Shown here piece by piece: positions 13,401 to 25,500 of a stretch of 64,000 nt of DNA (the first letter of the stretch is position 1; the number at the start of each line of letters is the position of its first letter). Position numbers and translations under genes: made by a program. The notes under the pieces were generated by a model. It made no database searches, was not told the DNA's origin, and saw only the letters and a list, made by a program, of their open reading frames with translations. The DNA comes from Telmatactis stephensoni (lineage: Eukaryota > Cnidaria > Anthozoa > Actiniaria > Isophelliidae), in the NCBI GenBank assembly GCA_029948255.1, contig JALIZF010001811.1, positions 671,001-735,000 of the forward strand. The letters run 5' to 3'.

Positions 13401-16400
13401 ATGGTAAGATAGATAGCTTTGATAGATGGTAAAATAAATAGCTTTGATAGATGGTACAATAAATAGCTTTGATAGATGGTAAGATAGATAGCTTTGATAG
13501 ATGGTAAAATAAATAGCTTTGATAGATGGTACAATAAATAGCTTTGATAGATGGTAAGTTAGATAGCTTTGATAGATGGTAAAATAAATAGCTTTGATAG
13601 ATGGTAAAATAAATAGCTTTGATAAATGGAATAATAAATAGCTTTGATAGATGGTAAAATAAATAGCTTTGATAGATGGTACAATAAATAGCTTTGATAG
13701 ATGGTAAGATAGATAGCTTTGATAGATGGTAAAATAAATAGCTTTGATAGATGGTAAAATAAATAGCTTTGATAAATGGAATAATAAATAGCTTTGATAG
13801 ATGGTAAAATAAATAGCTTTGATAGAGGGTAGAATAAATAGCTTTGATAGGTGGTAAAATAAATAGCTTTGATAAATGGTAAGATAAATAGCTTTGATAG
13901 ATGGTAAAATAAATAGCTTTGATAGATGGTAAGATAAATAGCTTTAATAATAATAATAATAATGAACTTTATTTAAAGATGGAGCCAATTTAGCCTGGCT
14001 AATCTTCCATTGGGCCATCTATACAATAAATTACAATAAAATTACAGTTAGATTAAATTAAATTTCTAGGAACTCTCAAAAACTATCGATATATACATAT
14101 GCATCGTTGGACAGAACACCTCTTCACTTATTCTCTCGATATATACATTTGTTGGTAGGCAAAATATTTCTAAAATTGTGTAAAAATTTAAAGATAAATT
14201 GATAGAGGGTAGAATAAATAGCTTTGATAGGTGGTAAAATACATAAGATAAATAGCTATGATAAAAATAAATAGTTTTGATAGATGGTAAAATAAATAGC
14301 TTTTGTAGATCGTAAATAAATAGCTTTGATAAATAATGGTAAGATAAATAGCTTCAATAGATGGTAAGATAAATAGTTTTGATAGATGGTAAGATAAATA
14401 GCTTTGATAGATAGTAAGATAAATGCATTTGATAGATGGTAAAATAAATACCTCTGATAGATGGTAAAATAAGTAGCTTTGATAGATAGTAAATAAATAG
14501 CTTTGATAGATGGTAAAATAACTACCTTTGGCAGATGATAAAACAGTCTTGTCATGAACATAAGAACAAGAAGAATAAGGGCAATAACCACCACACTGCT
14601 TAACTAAATAAGGAAAAGAAAGAAGAAACGTTTACGTAACCACCGAAGATAAGTGGTCATTATTTTTAGCTTGGGATCTTAGAAACGGTATCGATTTTAG
14701 GGGTTCTATTTTAAAATAGGGTTAGGCCGGCCTGTTTAAAACGTTTTGCGGCATACACGCATGCTAATTATAAACTGACAGCACAAGGACTCAGTGGCTC
14801 TTGGTAGAAGATAAAGGGTTAGGAAACGAAAGGGAGTTAGGGTTTCCAACTTCTAAATGAAAACCGAAATTTATTTATATTGCGCAATTATCAATATTGT
14901 ACATTTTGAAATGCGCATTACAATATATTACTCTAATGGAAACTAAACTAATCGACTTATAATATGTAGTAAAGATAATTAAATAGTTTGGGAACTAGTA
15001 CTGAAATGATGACGTACTTATTATGTTAAAAAAAGCTTGAAACTGATCACTAATAAAATATATAAATTAAAAATGGTTTAATAAATAAAAATGTTTTTAC
15101 TTGCTTTTTAAATATGTCTAAAGACACTTTCTAATGTTGATAGGCAGAGTGCTTCATATATAACGTAGGGGCAGCCATACAAAAAAACTCTATTTCTATT
15201 TCTACTTTAAACTCATTCAAAGATTACTACAAAAATACCAGCTACCTGTGTGTGGGCAAGGTTTTCTTGGACAACCGTGCGAGCCAAAGCATTGCAAATT
15301 GGAAAACAGGAAAAGAATGACGCCCCAATGTTGCAAACTCCATAAGCAATGAGTTCCTAGCAACAGTAAACTGTAGTGGTTAGTTGGCATAACAACTCCA
15401 ATTTTTCTCGACCAATCAGATCGAGCGCGCGCGTATTATTCAAGTAATTATATAGGCGGATCTTTGAACAATTTTTGCTCATTAGCATATGCATCTCTCC
15501 TTTCAACCAAATAAACACCAAATTAACTTTGAATATTGAAAGGGCATGGCCAAATTACTACCGTTATCGTTGAAGTGCGACCTGTGGAGCAAGGATGGCA
15601 CAGTTTGTTAATGCCCAGCCTTCAGTGCAAGAGGTCACGAGTTCAATCTACGTGTGGGATGAAAATTTGATTATTCTGCGCATGCCTATATGTACGAAGA
15701 AAATGATAAGCTTATTTCTTCAGTTATAAGTGGATTTTGTCATAAATTCATTGCTATAATACTTTCAAATGATGGGTTTTAGAAGTCATTTAAAAAACTC
15801 GCTGATACCCTTAAAACGGAGCACGTACTGATGGATAGAAGGGGTAAAGGGCGCACCTTCGAACGCTTGATACGTTGTTGTTGTTGTTGTTGTTGTTGTT
15901 TTGAAGTCTTGTTTGGAAACTGGCATTTAGACGGACGTCAATCAAATCACTCGACCGATACAAATTGCGATTCCTAAGAAAAAATGCCTCGAATTTACGA
16001 TAAAAGTTAATTATACATTTAAAGTTTATGTTTATCTAAACTTGCAAATTCGAGGCATTTTTCTTGAGAATCGCTATTTGTATCAGTCGAGTGATTTGAG
16101 TGACGTCATTGGTCGTCACAGGTCGCAGTTCAACGATAGTAAGTTTGCTTGGAAATTTGCGCTTGTCACAAGCAATAGTTTTTGCGTGATGCGGTTTTAA
16201 AAACTCTAAATTCTACAGAGAATTTATGGGCTCATTAGCGCTTTTGCCACCGGAAATTTGAAAGCAAATTGGAAGCTGATATCTCGCATAATATTGCATA
16301 CAAAGAGCTAAAAATTTCGTAGATTACAAATATTAAAAGCTCTTAAGGCGGTGTTACACGAGACAAATTTTAACGACGATTTTCAGCGCGTGGCGATAAA

Positions 16401-17161
16401 AATCTTTCTCGTGTAACATGACACTTGAAACGATTTTCCTTGCAATTTTCACTTCTACAACGTGTTGCGAATTTTTGAATCCAAGTCAGAAACTCGCAAC
16501 GCAAAATATTGCAAGTTGTTGCTCGGAAAACAGCCGTTATAGACAAGGCGCAAAACTGAAAAAGTCGATCGCAAAAAGTGCAGAAGGCATTTTGGGGTAG
16601 AGGCTGGTAACATAACTATTCTAAACTAATTTTTCATGCTGAATCCGAATATGAATGTTACCAAGACGTATTTTGCAATCTTATACTGTAAATTACGTAT
16701 TTTGTGAATTGCTACAGTCATTTCATACTAACGACTTTTTCATGTAATTCCAAAAGTTCCCAAACTTGAAAACAATTATCATAGCTGGAAAGAGCACATC
16801 AAAATCAGTAAAACTGTGAAGTTTGAAGGATATCAGTTGAATTAAAAATCAAAGAGATACGAATTTTCAAAAATCGAAATTTGTTTGTATCTCTTGCATA
16901 ACTGTAAGTGTTTTTATACAAATGAAGCAAAATGTAAACAGTAATGTCAGCAAAGATCCTCCTATAAACAACCATCTGACCTGATTAGCGTCTAATGTTT
17001 GTTTGTTTTTCTTGGCAAATATCTTGGCTAGTGATATATTAGTAGCAAAGATTACTATAGCAATCACAAATGCATCTGTGACTATACCACTCATAAGTTG
17101 GAAGGACGAGATGCTGATTGGTGGAAGTCTGAAACATAATTAATTAATCAATTAATGAATG

Positions 17162-17192
<31 letters not shown>

Positions 17193-20100
17193 TATTGAGT
17201 CAATTAATCAATGAATGAATCAGTTAATCAATCAATTATTTAATCAATCCAGTCATTCATTCATTCACTCGATCAATTAGTCAGCGGTCAGCCAGTCAGT
17301 CAATAAATGGTTCTTATTAATCCACAAAACAATGCACCAACAACTCGGTCAATAATTCAATTTACCAATTCTTATATCAGTTTTGGTTCTATATTATTGC
17401 TCACCCCTTGGGTATAGTTCCTAGTATTTGAACTCCATATTTAGAACCAATAGAACCCGCATACGATGTTATCGTTCCAGCGACAACCTTTTAAAATATA
17501 ATATTTTAAGTTAGCAAACTCATTTCAAGTCACAGATTGTTGAACCAATTGAAGCTGTCAGATCATGATTGGTTATTACGATTAGTTGCTGATGAGTATT
17601 ACATTAGCGATAAAACAGTACTATATCGTACGATGTGCACTTTTAACTTTTGTTAACCAATTGAAGCTGTCAGATCGGGTCACGTGATCACGAAGGGATG
17701 TTACGGTTAGCTGCTGATGAGTATTACATTAGCGATAAAACAGTAATATCGTCTATGCATGCACGTGCACTGCGATATAAACAAGCTGGGAGATCAGCAG
17801 AACACGAGCAAAGCAAGCTTAGGGACACGAGGTGTAGCTGGGTTTTCTCTTCATTTAAAGTTTATTAGACTCAGTCATTATTTTTAAATACTGCTATTTA
17901 CTCAGTATTCAACAAGATGCATTAATTACCACAAGCAATTCCCCTGGAATAGGAATGCAAAGCTTCTTATGGAATCTTTCATTGAAACACTTGATAGCTA
18001 TTAAAACAGCAAGGCAAATAGTTCCTGTAGCTAGCGATCCAAGGTTGGTTGATGAGATGTTTTCACACATGTACATTGCAGTCTGAAAGAAGAAAATTAA
18101 GACCTTAAGGCTGACATTCATGCTCAACTGCAAACCGCATGATGTTCAAAATCGATATTGCGAATTTTAATGCACAACAAATTAACCACAGCAAACGAAA
18201 AACGCGAAGCGGGAAACCATGCTTTGCAGTTTAAGGTCAATGTTTAGGTTTCTGGTGTCTGTAAGTTAACGGTATTCTCCATGACTAGTGCTAGGTCATA
18301 CCTTAACAGCAGCAAACAATCCTTTATTCTGTGGGAGGATTAAGCCTAAAATATGTTGGATTTGGCTTAAGACAACCAGAACAGCTGAGCCAGTTGTAAA
18401 CCCACTAATCACAGGATCTGATAGATAGGTAGCAACAAAGCCAAGCCTAGCAATCCCCATAGCAACCTTGTACAAAATATATTTCATTTAGATTAGACTA
18501 ACAACGGGTTCCCTGTGCATGACAGATAATTATCTTGCATGGTGAAACTCCGACCGTGTTTGAACGAATTAAGGTTATAGAGTGGTTTTCGTATGAGTGG
18601 GAACACTGTACGGTTACGATACGATACGGTTACAGCAGGAATTTCAAATGTTTTTATAGAGACTATGATACTGGTACAGTTACGATACGGTACGGTAAGT
18701 TTCCCACTCATACGAAAACGACTCTATAGTGATACTTGTTGAATAAATCCATATTCAGATGATAATGGCGTTTTCTAATACATTTATCCCTGAATAAAGA
18801 CATTCAGTGGATACTGCTTTCATGCAACCATACCAGAACTGTAACATGTATTTCTTGTGGTAGCTTAACCATACCTGAATAAAACCTATAAGCAAAGCTA
18901 AAGAAACGGCAATTTCCAACTTCTTGGCATCAATCGGACTCCACGGACCTCCACTGATTGCAGCAGGACTAGAAGCATTTATAGTAACGTTTGGTTGTAC
19001 AGGACTTTGCTGTTTCAATTCTAAAACTTCTCGCTCGCATACTTGGCCAACCATTAAACAGATTACAGCAAAGGAACCTTGTAAACCAAATACAAATCTC
19101 TTATATTTTCATTTTCATTTTTTGCCAGTCGCAAACGCTAAATGAAAACTCGATAATTCGAATTTTAACGCGCCCGTATCACCAGGACCAGTGGTCACAC
19201 AAACAAATCCTACTTTTGTTGGACGTGAGCTTCATGATGCATGTTTTGCCCGCAACAGTTACTGAGGTGATCACACAGCGTAAAAGAGTAGCGCACCGAA
19301 TAACGCGCATTATTACATTATATAATTTACAGAAGTCGTATTGTTTCTTTATTCTCCGACATCGTGTATGAGTTAGTTTGATTCTTTGCTCAGCTCTGTT
19401 ATTATTATCCTTAATAGTCACTCGACTCATAAACTTTAAGTGAATTTTCAAATCTCTGGTGGCTTTGATGTACAAACCTTGTGATAAATATCTTGATGTA
19501 CCCATTACCATGTAAATTAACACTGGTAGTAATGCTGTGTAGAGCCCAGTTACAGGTGGTAAAGATGCCAGCATTGCAAACGCAAGCCCTGAAGAAATAT
19601 GAAATAAGAAATATGGCCTGTGAACTCAAATTTGAATTTACCAACTTTGTCGTTTGTTATTGTTGCTGTTGTTATCATTATTGTTATTGTTGCTGTTGTT
19701 ATCATTATTGTTATTGTTGCTGTTGTTATTATTGTTGTTGTTGATATTGTTATTATTATAGTTGTTGTTGTTGTTATTCTTATTGTTAGTATTGTTGTTG
19801 TAATTGTTGTTATTGTTGTTGTTATTGTTAGTATTGTTGTTGTTGTTGTTATTGTTGTTATTGTTAGTATTGTTGTTGTAATTGTTGTTATTGTTGTTGT
19901 TATTGTTAGTATTGTTGTTGTTGTTGTTGTTATTGTTGTTGTTGTTCTTTTTTTTTTCACTCGAGCCGTCCGCACGTAACCAGTATAATGTTTGTAACCG
20001 CCACGTAAACGCGTGCGTTGTTTCACAGGTAACCCAGGCTATTCACCTTGTCAAAATCGAAAAATATCAAGGAGAGACGGTAAGTAAACTCGGTTTTTTA

Positions 20101-20570
20101 TATTCTAAGCTTTATTCTCACAATTTCAGAGGTAAATTCTATAGTTTAGGAGAAGCCATATTTATTACATACATTTCTTTAAAAGTGAATAGCCTAGGTT
20201 ACCTGTGGTTGTTTGGCTATTAATTTGGAAAAATTATAGATGAATAAAATTATGTGTGCGCGTTTCTTGTGGGTTTACCTTGTGGTATGTGCATGACTCC
20301 TACTGTAAGACCTCCTGTTAGATCAGCTAATCCGTCTCTAGTAATACTGTATCCTGTTAACCACTCAATGATAGGAAAATACTTGAAAACTGTTCGTTTA
20401 TTACAGCGTGAGGCGACATTTTGTTGGACAAGTTGATACATAGAATTTCTCAATGATTTGCTGGAGCCACATTTCTTGAAAAATTGTTCTTCTGACCACA
20501 CTGGCCTTTTAATGTCGATTTCATGAGAATTTCTTGAATGAACGTAATTCAGATAAATGTCATCTCCCAT
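2756..20570 (-). CDS. SLC26: SLC26-type sulfate/anion transporter with STAS domain
   Basis: Multi-pass membrane anion exchanger of the SLC26/SulP family. Seventeen exons join in phase: 20570-20279, 19588-19478, 19077-18875, 18466-18302, 18082-17930, 17487-17405, 17128-16981, 15356-15246, 14603-14526, 7429-7334, 6921-6815, 6550-6481, 4732-4565, 3745-3668, 3597-3517, 3155-3101 and 2847-2756, about 697 residues. The start codon lies in a cytosolic leader. The SulP signature is at residues 94-130 ([27 protein letters not shown]), followed by hydrophobic helices to about residue 510. The STAS domain runs from about 540 ([17 protein letters not shown]), with the core [13 protein letters not shown], then [12 protein letters not shown] and FVSIHDAV. 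Compared with the family, about 15 residues before FVSIHDAV are missing, so a small exon between 3101 and 2847 may have been overlooked. The last exon may end at a donor at 2756 or read on to a TAG at 2714. Substrate cannot be told from sequence. Confidence 0.92.
2880..3060. repeat. AT-rich palindromic repeat
   Basis: Repeated AATAATATATAATGAATT units are followed by their reverse complements. The run lies in an intron near the 3' end of the SLC26-type gene. Confidence 0.7.
5231..5795. repeat. 36-37 bp minisatellite
   Basis: About 15 tandem copies containing GGGAGTACTGGAAACTAGTA, with small variants (CATCC versus CATC, GGGAC versus GGGGC). It lies in the SLC26 intron between the exons at 6481 and 4732. 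Open frames across it are repeat artefacts. Confidence 0.95.
5978..6342. mobile_element. Fold-back MITE, about 365 bp
   Basis: Long inverted arms: the left arm has TATGACGTCATAAATTACC and GAAACGAAACAA, and the right arm has their reverse complements, ending ACCTCGAT against ATCGAGGT on the left. The inner arms also pair (CTGTCTTCATCGCTG). Intronic, non-coding. Confidence 0.8.
7490..7650. mobile_element. Fold-back MITE, about 160 bp
   Basis: Arms of about 50 bp containing TTTGCACCATCACGTGAC and GCCATGACAGGAGGCA are inverted at the other end. It sits next to the SLC26 exon at 7429-7334, in the large intron. Confidence 0.8.
7700..9420 (-). mobile_element. 5'-truncated L2/CR1-type LINE copy
   Basis: A non-LTR retrotransposon on the minus strand, with the reverse-transcriptase ORF detailed in the next entry. 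The 3' end is marked by an (ATT)n tail at about 7708-7733 (TAATAATAA on the plus strand), typical of L2/CR1-like elements. The 5' end breaks off at about 9415, where flanking minisatellite sequence begins. Confidence 0.8.
7929..9415 (-). CDS. Reverse transcriptase of L2/CR1-like LINE (partial)
   Basis: The open frame covers 434 residues from an internal Met at 9233, and the same frame is open upstream to about 9412 ([26 protein letters not shown]). RT landmarks in order are [39 protein letters not shown] (first catalytic Asp), [11 protein letters not shown] and [11 protein letters not shown] (catalytic YADD). The C-terminal part has the usual HWLPV and [11 protein letters not shown] features. 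The N-terminal endonuclease is missing through 5' truncation, so this copy cannot move by itself. The frame has no internal stop, which suggests a fairly young insertion. Confidence 0.88.
9685..10145. mobile_element. Possible solo LTR
   Basis: About 460 bp of unique sequence interrupts the minisatellite. It has a TATA-like GTATAAAAACCC at about 9798, CCAATCAGC upstream of it, and an AATAAA signal near 10025, the order expected in an LTR. I cannot fix its ends or a target duplication; it could be another non-coding insertion. Confidence 0.35.
10418..13222 (-). mobile_element. Poly(A)-tailed non-LTR retroelement insertion
   Basis: On the minus strand the element ends with AATAAAGTTTATTC and a poly(A) tract of about 34 A (poly-T at 10418-10451). 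The 5' end abuts the minisatellite at about 13222. The flanks read AGCTTTGA before and TAGATGGTAC after, so it inserted within one repeat unit. It encodes the reverse transcriptase and C-terminal domain described separately. Confidence 0.85.
10819..13212 (-). pseudogene. Retroelement polyprotein: RT plus C-terminal domain, one in-frame TAG
   Basis: A single frame of about 797 codons is broken only by TAG at 11547-11545. The upper part (555 residues) is a reverse transcriptase: [34 protein letters not shown] (catalytic Asp), [20 protein letters not shown] and [11 protein letters not shown]. The lower part (241 residues) has a CVCG...H..IC zinc-knuckle-like motif and a later [11 protein letters not shown]...[11 protein letters not shown] region, compatible with a PD-(D/E)XK restriction-like endonuclease. 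That fits non-LTR elements with a C-terminal endonuclease, but I cannot name the clade. It differs clearly from the L2-like RT nearby. The TAG could be a disabling mutation, an allele or a sequencing error; apart from it the frame is intact. Confidence 0.75.
13935..14198 (-). mobile_element. LINE 3'-end fragment
   Basis: A (TAA)n run at 13947-13962 is followed by AACTTTATTTAAAGATGGAG and about 240 bp of non-repeat sequence, interrupting the minisatellite. This resembles the 3' tail of a LINE with a microsatellite end, inserted on the minus strand. No coding sequence. Confidence 0.5.
15585..15660 (+). repeat. tRNA-derived SINE head or tRNA pseudogene
   Basis: TGGCACAGTTTG at 15596 resembles a pol III A box and GAGTTCAATCT at 15639 a B box, at tRNA-like spacing. 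The acceptor stem does not pair, so it is not a functional tRNA. It lies in the SLC26 intron upstream of the exon 15356-15246. Confidence 0.4.
15934..16107. mobile_element. Fold-back MITE, about 174 bp
   Basis: Arms with GACGTCAATCAAATCACTCG and AAAAATGCCTCGAATTT are inverted at the right end (AAATTCGAGGCATTTTTCTT, CGAGTGATTTGAGTGACGTC). Intronic. Confidence 0.8.
17132..17300. repeat. ATCA/ATGA tetranucleotide repeat
   Basis: Degenerate tetranucleotide runs (AATCAATCAATC and related) lie just outside the SLC26 acceptor at 17129. Confidence 0.85.
18576..18728. mobile_element. Fold-back MITE, about 153 bp
   Basis: Left arm TATAGAGTGGTTTTCGTATG and right arm CATACGAAAACGACTCTATA are inverted, with a TACGGTTACGATACG core. 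The ends resemble the element at 53678-53835 (ATAGAGTGGATTTCGTATGA), so these two may be one family. Confidence 0.8.
19662..19950. repeat. GTT/ATT trinucleotide-rich repeat
   Basis: About 290 bp of GTTGTT, ATTGTT and similar trinucleotides with longer-period structure, in SLC26 intron 1 about 70 bp from the acceptor. Open frames on both strands here are artefacts. Confidence 0.95.
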
Positions 20571-22543
20571 GGTTAACTGGAGTCATACCATATCAGATGT
20601 CGATGTTTATAGGTAAATTCTCTAAAGATAACAAGTTATATATTTTTGACTGCATGCTATAGAATAACTATTTCACAGATCACAGGCGTACTCTCTACAT
20701 GTAATGTGCCCTTTAATATATAGCTCGAGGGTATTTAGTCTGATATGTAAAGTAGATTTGTAGTAATAGTCATTTATTAATTATTCAAAGTCAATGAAAA
20801 GATGTGTTTTATTAAATACAATGATATTATTATCAAAAATGAACATTTCAGTACAGAAACGCGGTTGCGAAACAAAACAAAACAAAAAAAATACTAGTAA
20901 AATTTGGGCCGGAAAGCGCAGAATCCAACCTTGAATGAAAATAACAGCTGAATCTAAACTTGTATTTATACTAATTTAAAAGTATGAGCAGAACGTTACA
21001 GAAGGAGAGATAAGACAATAATGAGACGAGACTGGACGGGGGAAAGGAGACGAGAGGAGAAATCCTATATAAAGATAAAAACAGAAGAGCAGGACAGAAT
21101 GTCGATGATCCAACAGTTGTTCCTTAATATAAAGTGTATGAACGCTTAGCTTTGGAGGTCAAAAACTACAGCAAACCAAATGGTATATTGTGTGCTTAGA
21201 ACAAAGAAAAAGAAAAAAATCGCTCTTAATCAGAATATATATTTCTCGATCATCAAATGATCAAGGGCAAATTGAATTCAAAATAAACAATCTAGATTTG
21301 CTATTCTTGACTGAAGTCTTTACATGCCACAGACGTGTCTACCGTACAATTCGAAGTCGATGCTTTTAGAGCTAAACCGCAATATAGTTTGACTATATCA
21401 AAGACAGCAAACACTTACCTTTATCAGTTATCTTGAAGTATATATATCTTGTCATACGAAGTGGTGATATCAATACCACATTCTTGACTTAGCCGATGAT
21501 CAAGCTTCCAGTCACGCTGTTGTCGTGTTCACCGCCACAGGAAGCCCGAATTTGCTGCCGGGATTTTATTATTGTTGCTCAGTGCTATTGTTGTTGTTGT
21601 TGTTTGTTTGATTGATTGATTGAATTGATTGATTGAATTGATTAAAATGATAGATTTTGTTTGTTTGTTTGTTTGTTTGTTTGTTTGCTGTTATGTGAAA
21701 CTAGGAAAAGCACATCCATGGATTATACAAATACAATGAAAGGAACTTCACAAATACTTGAAGTTAGCCAATTCTATTTTCTTAACTTGAAGCAGAATAT
21801 TGATTGACATGCTTTACAGTTTCAAGGCAGATAATTTGTCTATGGTGGACCATGGCAAATTTCTTCCATTTCAGAACAAGATAATATAAGCGATGGGCTC
21901 TTTTGATACCCTAAGAGAGACCACCAGGAAATGCTAAAGCTGTAAACTGGAATTTTAACATGCACACTAAAAGATACCAAATCTCTGATTTTTACCCCTA
22001 AGAGATACGACGAGCATACCTGATCCTTTGACAAGGGGACTGAGCTATAAATTATTTGGAATCTAAATAGATTGTTGAAAGCGAACTGTTAAGAGAGACC
22101 GAGATTAAACTCCTTTAATTTGCAATGCACGATTTCCGCCATTTAGTTTGGGAATAGTAAGTAGCACTAACTTATCTTTGTGAAGGGATCAATTGTTTTT
22201 CAAGAAACTTGTAAATGTATAGGATATCCACTTGAAAGTAGTGGCTACACAGACATATACATATGACTCAACTTCTACCGAGTGGCTCGCGCGCGCTAAT
22301 TGATCTTGTTACTTTAGTCTTTCTTGAGTAATGCTAACATGCACTATTTAGTCACTCAGCTGAACGAGGGGATGCATATGTAGTCAAAAGGTAAAAGGTT
22401 AAGCACTATATTTAATATGTAGTCATGCATCACGCCAGAGTCTACATCATGAAGATATTTATAAATTGCGTATCTTTATTCACAAATGTTGTTGTTAAAG
22501 GCTTTTCTGATTAAATTTAACTTCATGTTAACTGGCCGGGGAT
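20571..22543. other. Intergenic region between SLC26 gene and GPCR
   Basis: It holds the presumed SLC26 promoter just right of 20570. TTGATTGATTGA and TTTGTTTG microsatellites lie at 21585-21690. At 21885-22040 a degenerate copy of an AAGAGATACGACGAGCATAC repeat also occurs in related form at 36550-36580. No coding exon recognised. Confidence 0.5.
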
Positions 22544-25500
22544 TCATGCATTTCTTGTTGTAAGGCTCGAGAATGTTCTTTCCCTTTGTTCGACCGGCTG
22601 AAGCTTCCAACTCATACTTCCGCTTCTCTTTGTACGACAATTCATTACTTTTGTAAAGCCACTTCTAAAATTGCTATTGAAGATGAAATAGAGACAAGGG
22701 TTAATAGCAGCATTGAGTGATGCCAAGAGAAAACTCAAGGGCCTGTAATACCACCTAAAGACTTTATAAACTTTCCCTTGGTACCATGCTTTTCCCAAAT
22801 GGTAAGTAAAATACGGCGCCCAACATAAACTGAAAACTATGATAATTGTAGCCATCAATTTAGATGCATCATATGCTGATTGGGCGGCTTGGGTCTTGCG
22901 TCTGTCGCTGTTGTGCCCGATGTTTACTTGACTACGCATGCGCAGTTTGTATCCTACTATGGCGTAGAGGATAGTCGCGCCGAGTAGCGGTATGACGTAA
23001 CACAACGCCGCCATTATTGTCACACCAGCAATGTAAATAATGTCTCGATCATAGTCGTAACATATCGCTCCAATTTCTGTTCGATATGAATCGTTCCTGT
23101 ATCCGTTTACGATGGGGACAGACAAAACTCCACTGCAAATCCAAATTGCCAGTACGATGGTTTTCACAGTTCTCTGCGAATAGCGAAAAAGTGGTCTCGT
23201 TACGGCCAGATATCTATCGATTGCTATGGCAACAAGGTTAAAGGTTGAGCAGGCGAAAGATGCGTAGAATAAGAAGAAAACAAATCTGCAGAGTACAAGT
23301 CCTTGGGTATTGCTAATCCACGTGTAACTCGATGAGAGACGTTTAACCATCAGGGGGGTGCATACTAAAGTCGAAATGACGTCAGACGTCGCCATGTTGG
23401 CTATATAAACATTGACTGACGTGTGCATGAGGGGTGTGGTCCGTACCACGTGTATAACCAGAACATTTCCAAAAAGTGACATCAGAGCGACAACGGTGAA
23501 ACAGGCTGTTAAAATGGCGTCGATTGCTATTTTAGCTGAGCCATGTTTATGATCTGAAGAATGAGTTTCTGAAAAGAGATATTTACATATTCTAAATATA
23601 TGATAACTTTGTGAGTCCTTTAATAATTTAGCTTGATTATCGTGAAACGAAGATGAAGAGGCGGGTCGCTGAAGTGTGGAAAGACAAAGATATACTCAGT
23701 CGGGCTTTAACAAGAGCATCTTGTTGGCAACCACTCTCAAGAGTCAAATAAATAAATTTTAATTTTGACTGATGCCCACAGGAATCCCATAGGAGTATAA
23801 TTTCAAAATAAATAGTATATATCTAACATAGACTAAATAAAAAGTTATAAATAATTCGAAATCATTCCATAGCTGCCAAGAGGCGTTTTCTCATGCAATT
23901 AATATCAAAGTACATCACTGTAGATCCCATCACGTACATCATTGTAGGTCCCATCACGTTCATCACTGTAGGTCCCATACATCGATCTCTCGCATACTAA
24001 AACACTAACCGTAACAAAACATTACACAACTGTCTAACAGTTGTTGTCATCTATGTATAATTTGAATTGTTTAATTTGACATAATTTGAAATAGTTAATG
24101 AAAACTAATATACCCAAGCAGAGATCATATAGTCATCATGACGTCATTTTTCAATGTGTCCCGGTTTTTTTTTTGTGTGTGTGTTGTTGTTGTTATTATT
24201 GTTGTTTTTGTTGTGGTGATCTGATACTATCAAACAGGTGTATTAAAATTTATTCACTCTTGAACTATTCAAATTTATCCGGCAACGTGTAAAAGGCCTA
24301 AAGAGAGCTGACGGAATTAGACCTGATAGTGGACGTCAACAACAAAAGCCATTTTTTCTCATGACGGGCCATTGGCGACCACATCTAAGTGTTCTTCATT
24401 GTTTGAGTTTGAATTTCTTTCAATCTTTTTAACTTGACAATTTTTTAGAGATTTGCTCATGTTCACGCTAAAATATTGCTGGAATTGTGAATTAATGGCC
24501 CGTTAATGCATGATAGCTATGCTTTCAGTTGACGACGACGTTAACGTCGAATTATAAATTGAAAAGCGCACGCAACAACTTTAAGAAAAAGGTAACAATC
24601 GATATCAGTCAAACATCGATCATTTGGCGAAGGATCACACATTGATGGCATATGATTACAATCTTAATTGTGCTCATCCCATCAAGAGATCCATTTAACT
24701 TTATCTGTCTACGACAGCTAGTACTGCATTAGGCACGTTGGATTAAATGAACTGTAAATACATTGTATAAGTTTTAAAATGTCCTGTGGAAGTAATCGAC
24801 AACTCACTCTAGAATTGTTGACTCGCTTGGCAAACATTTCCGCTTCTAACAAGACATGAATTTTAGACCAGATTTGATTTGGCCTTTTTATGCTTTTATC
24901 AATTACTTTTTCAGTTGGACTTTTTGCTTCACTCGATCACACACAGTGCCCTTGTTCCAGAATCTTTCATTAACTGCCATATATGTCTTACTACCTATCT
25001 ATCAATAGAGCCGTAAGACAGCTGCATTACAGTTTCAAGATTTTGGTAAATTGAGAAGAGACGTGAGCAATTAACCATGTTGTCGGCTAACAGTCCAACT
25101 ATATAAACAACAGGAAATTGTTGTAACCGCAGTAACTCCGCGTCAGCCAAGAGATTTCTTGGACTCATAATGAACTGTTCCCTAGATTTCATGATAATAT
25201 TGTCAATGGCTAGCATCTCCAGTTTGCATTTCAGTTCTCTTGTTCGTCCCTTTTTTCTTTTTTACTTCTTATTTTTCTTCGTTTTGTTTTTTGATAATTT
25301 TGTTCTCATGAAGATTTTAATTACTTCATGAATTAGTGTCAGTAATAATCGCGATTTAATTACTTTTTATATTAAATAACACTAGGACAAAATGAAAATA
25401 CGTTTTTGCAGCCCATGCATGTCTTATTTTGTCCAGTGCAGATGCACTTTTGGATCGGATCACTAATAATCACATCCATTTTTCGTGAGTTCCCACTTTG

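Larger units (their letters stand above)
9437..14530. repeat. 25-bp minisatellite split by several insertions
   Basis: The unit is close to AAATAAATAGCTTTGATAGATGGT on the plus strand. Blocks lie at 9437-9680, 10145-10417, 13222-13934 and 14198-14530. The gaps hold the LTR-like segment, the poly(A)-tailed retroelement and a LINE tail. The right end runs into the SLC26 exon 14603-14526: the last 25 bases across its donor differ from the unit at only about six positions. Confidence 0.92.

Noticed and set aside
15596..15649. Functional tRNA gene
   Set aside because: A and B box-like motifs are present but the acceptor stem does not pair; kept only as a SINE-like repeat.
19550..20026. Long Thr/Ile-rich and Val/Ile-rich open frames
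   Set aside because: Both strands are open because of the GTT/ATT trinucleotide repeat.
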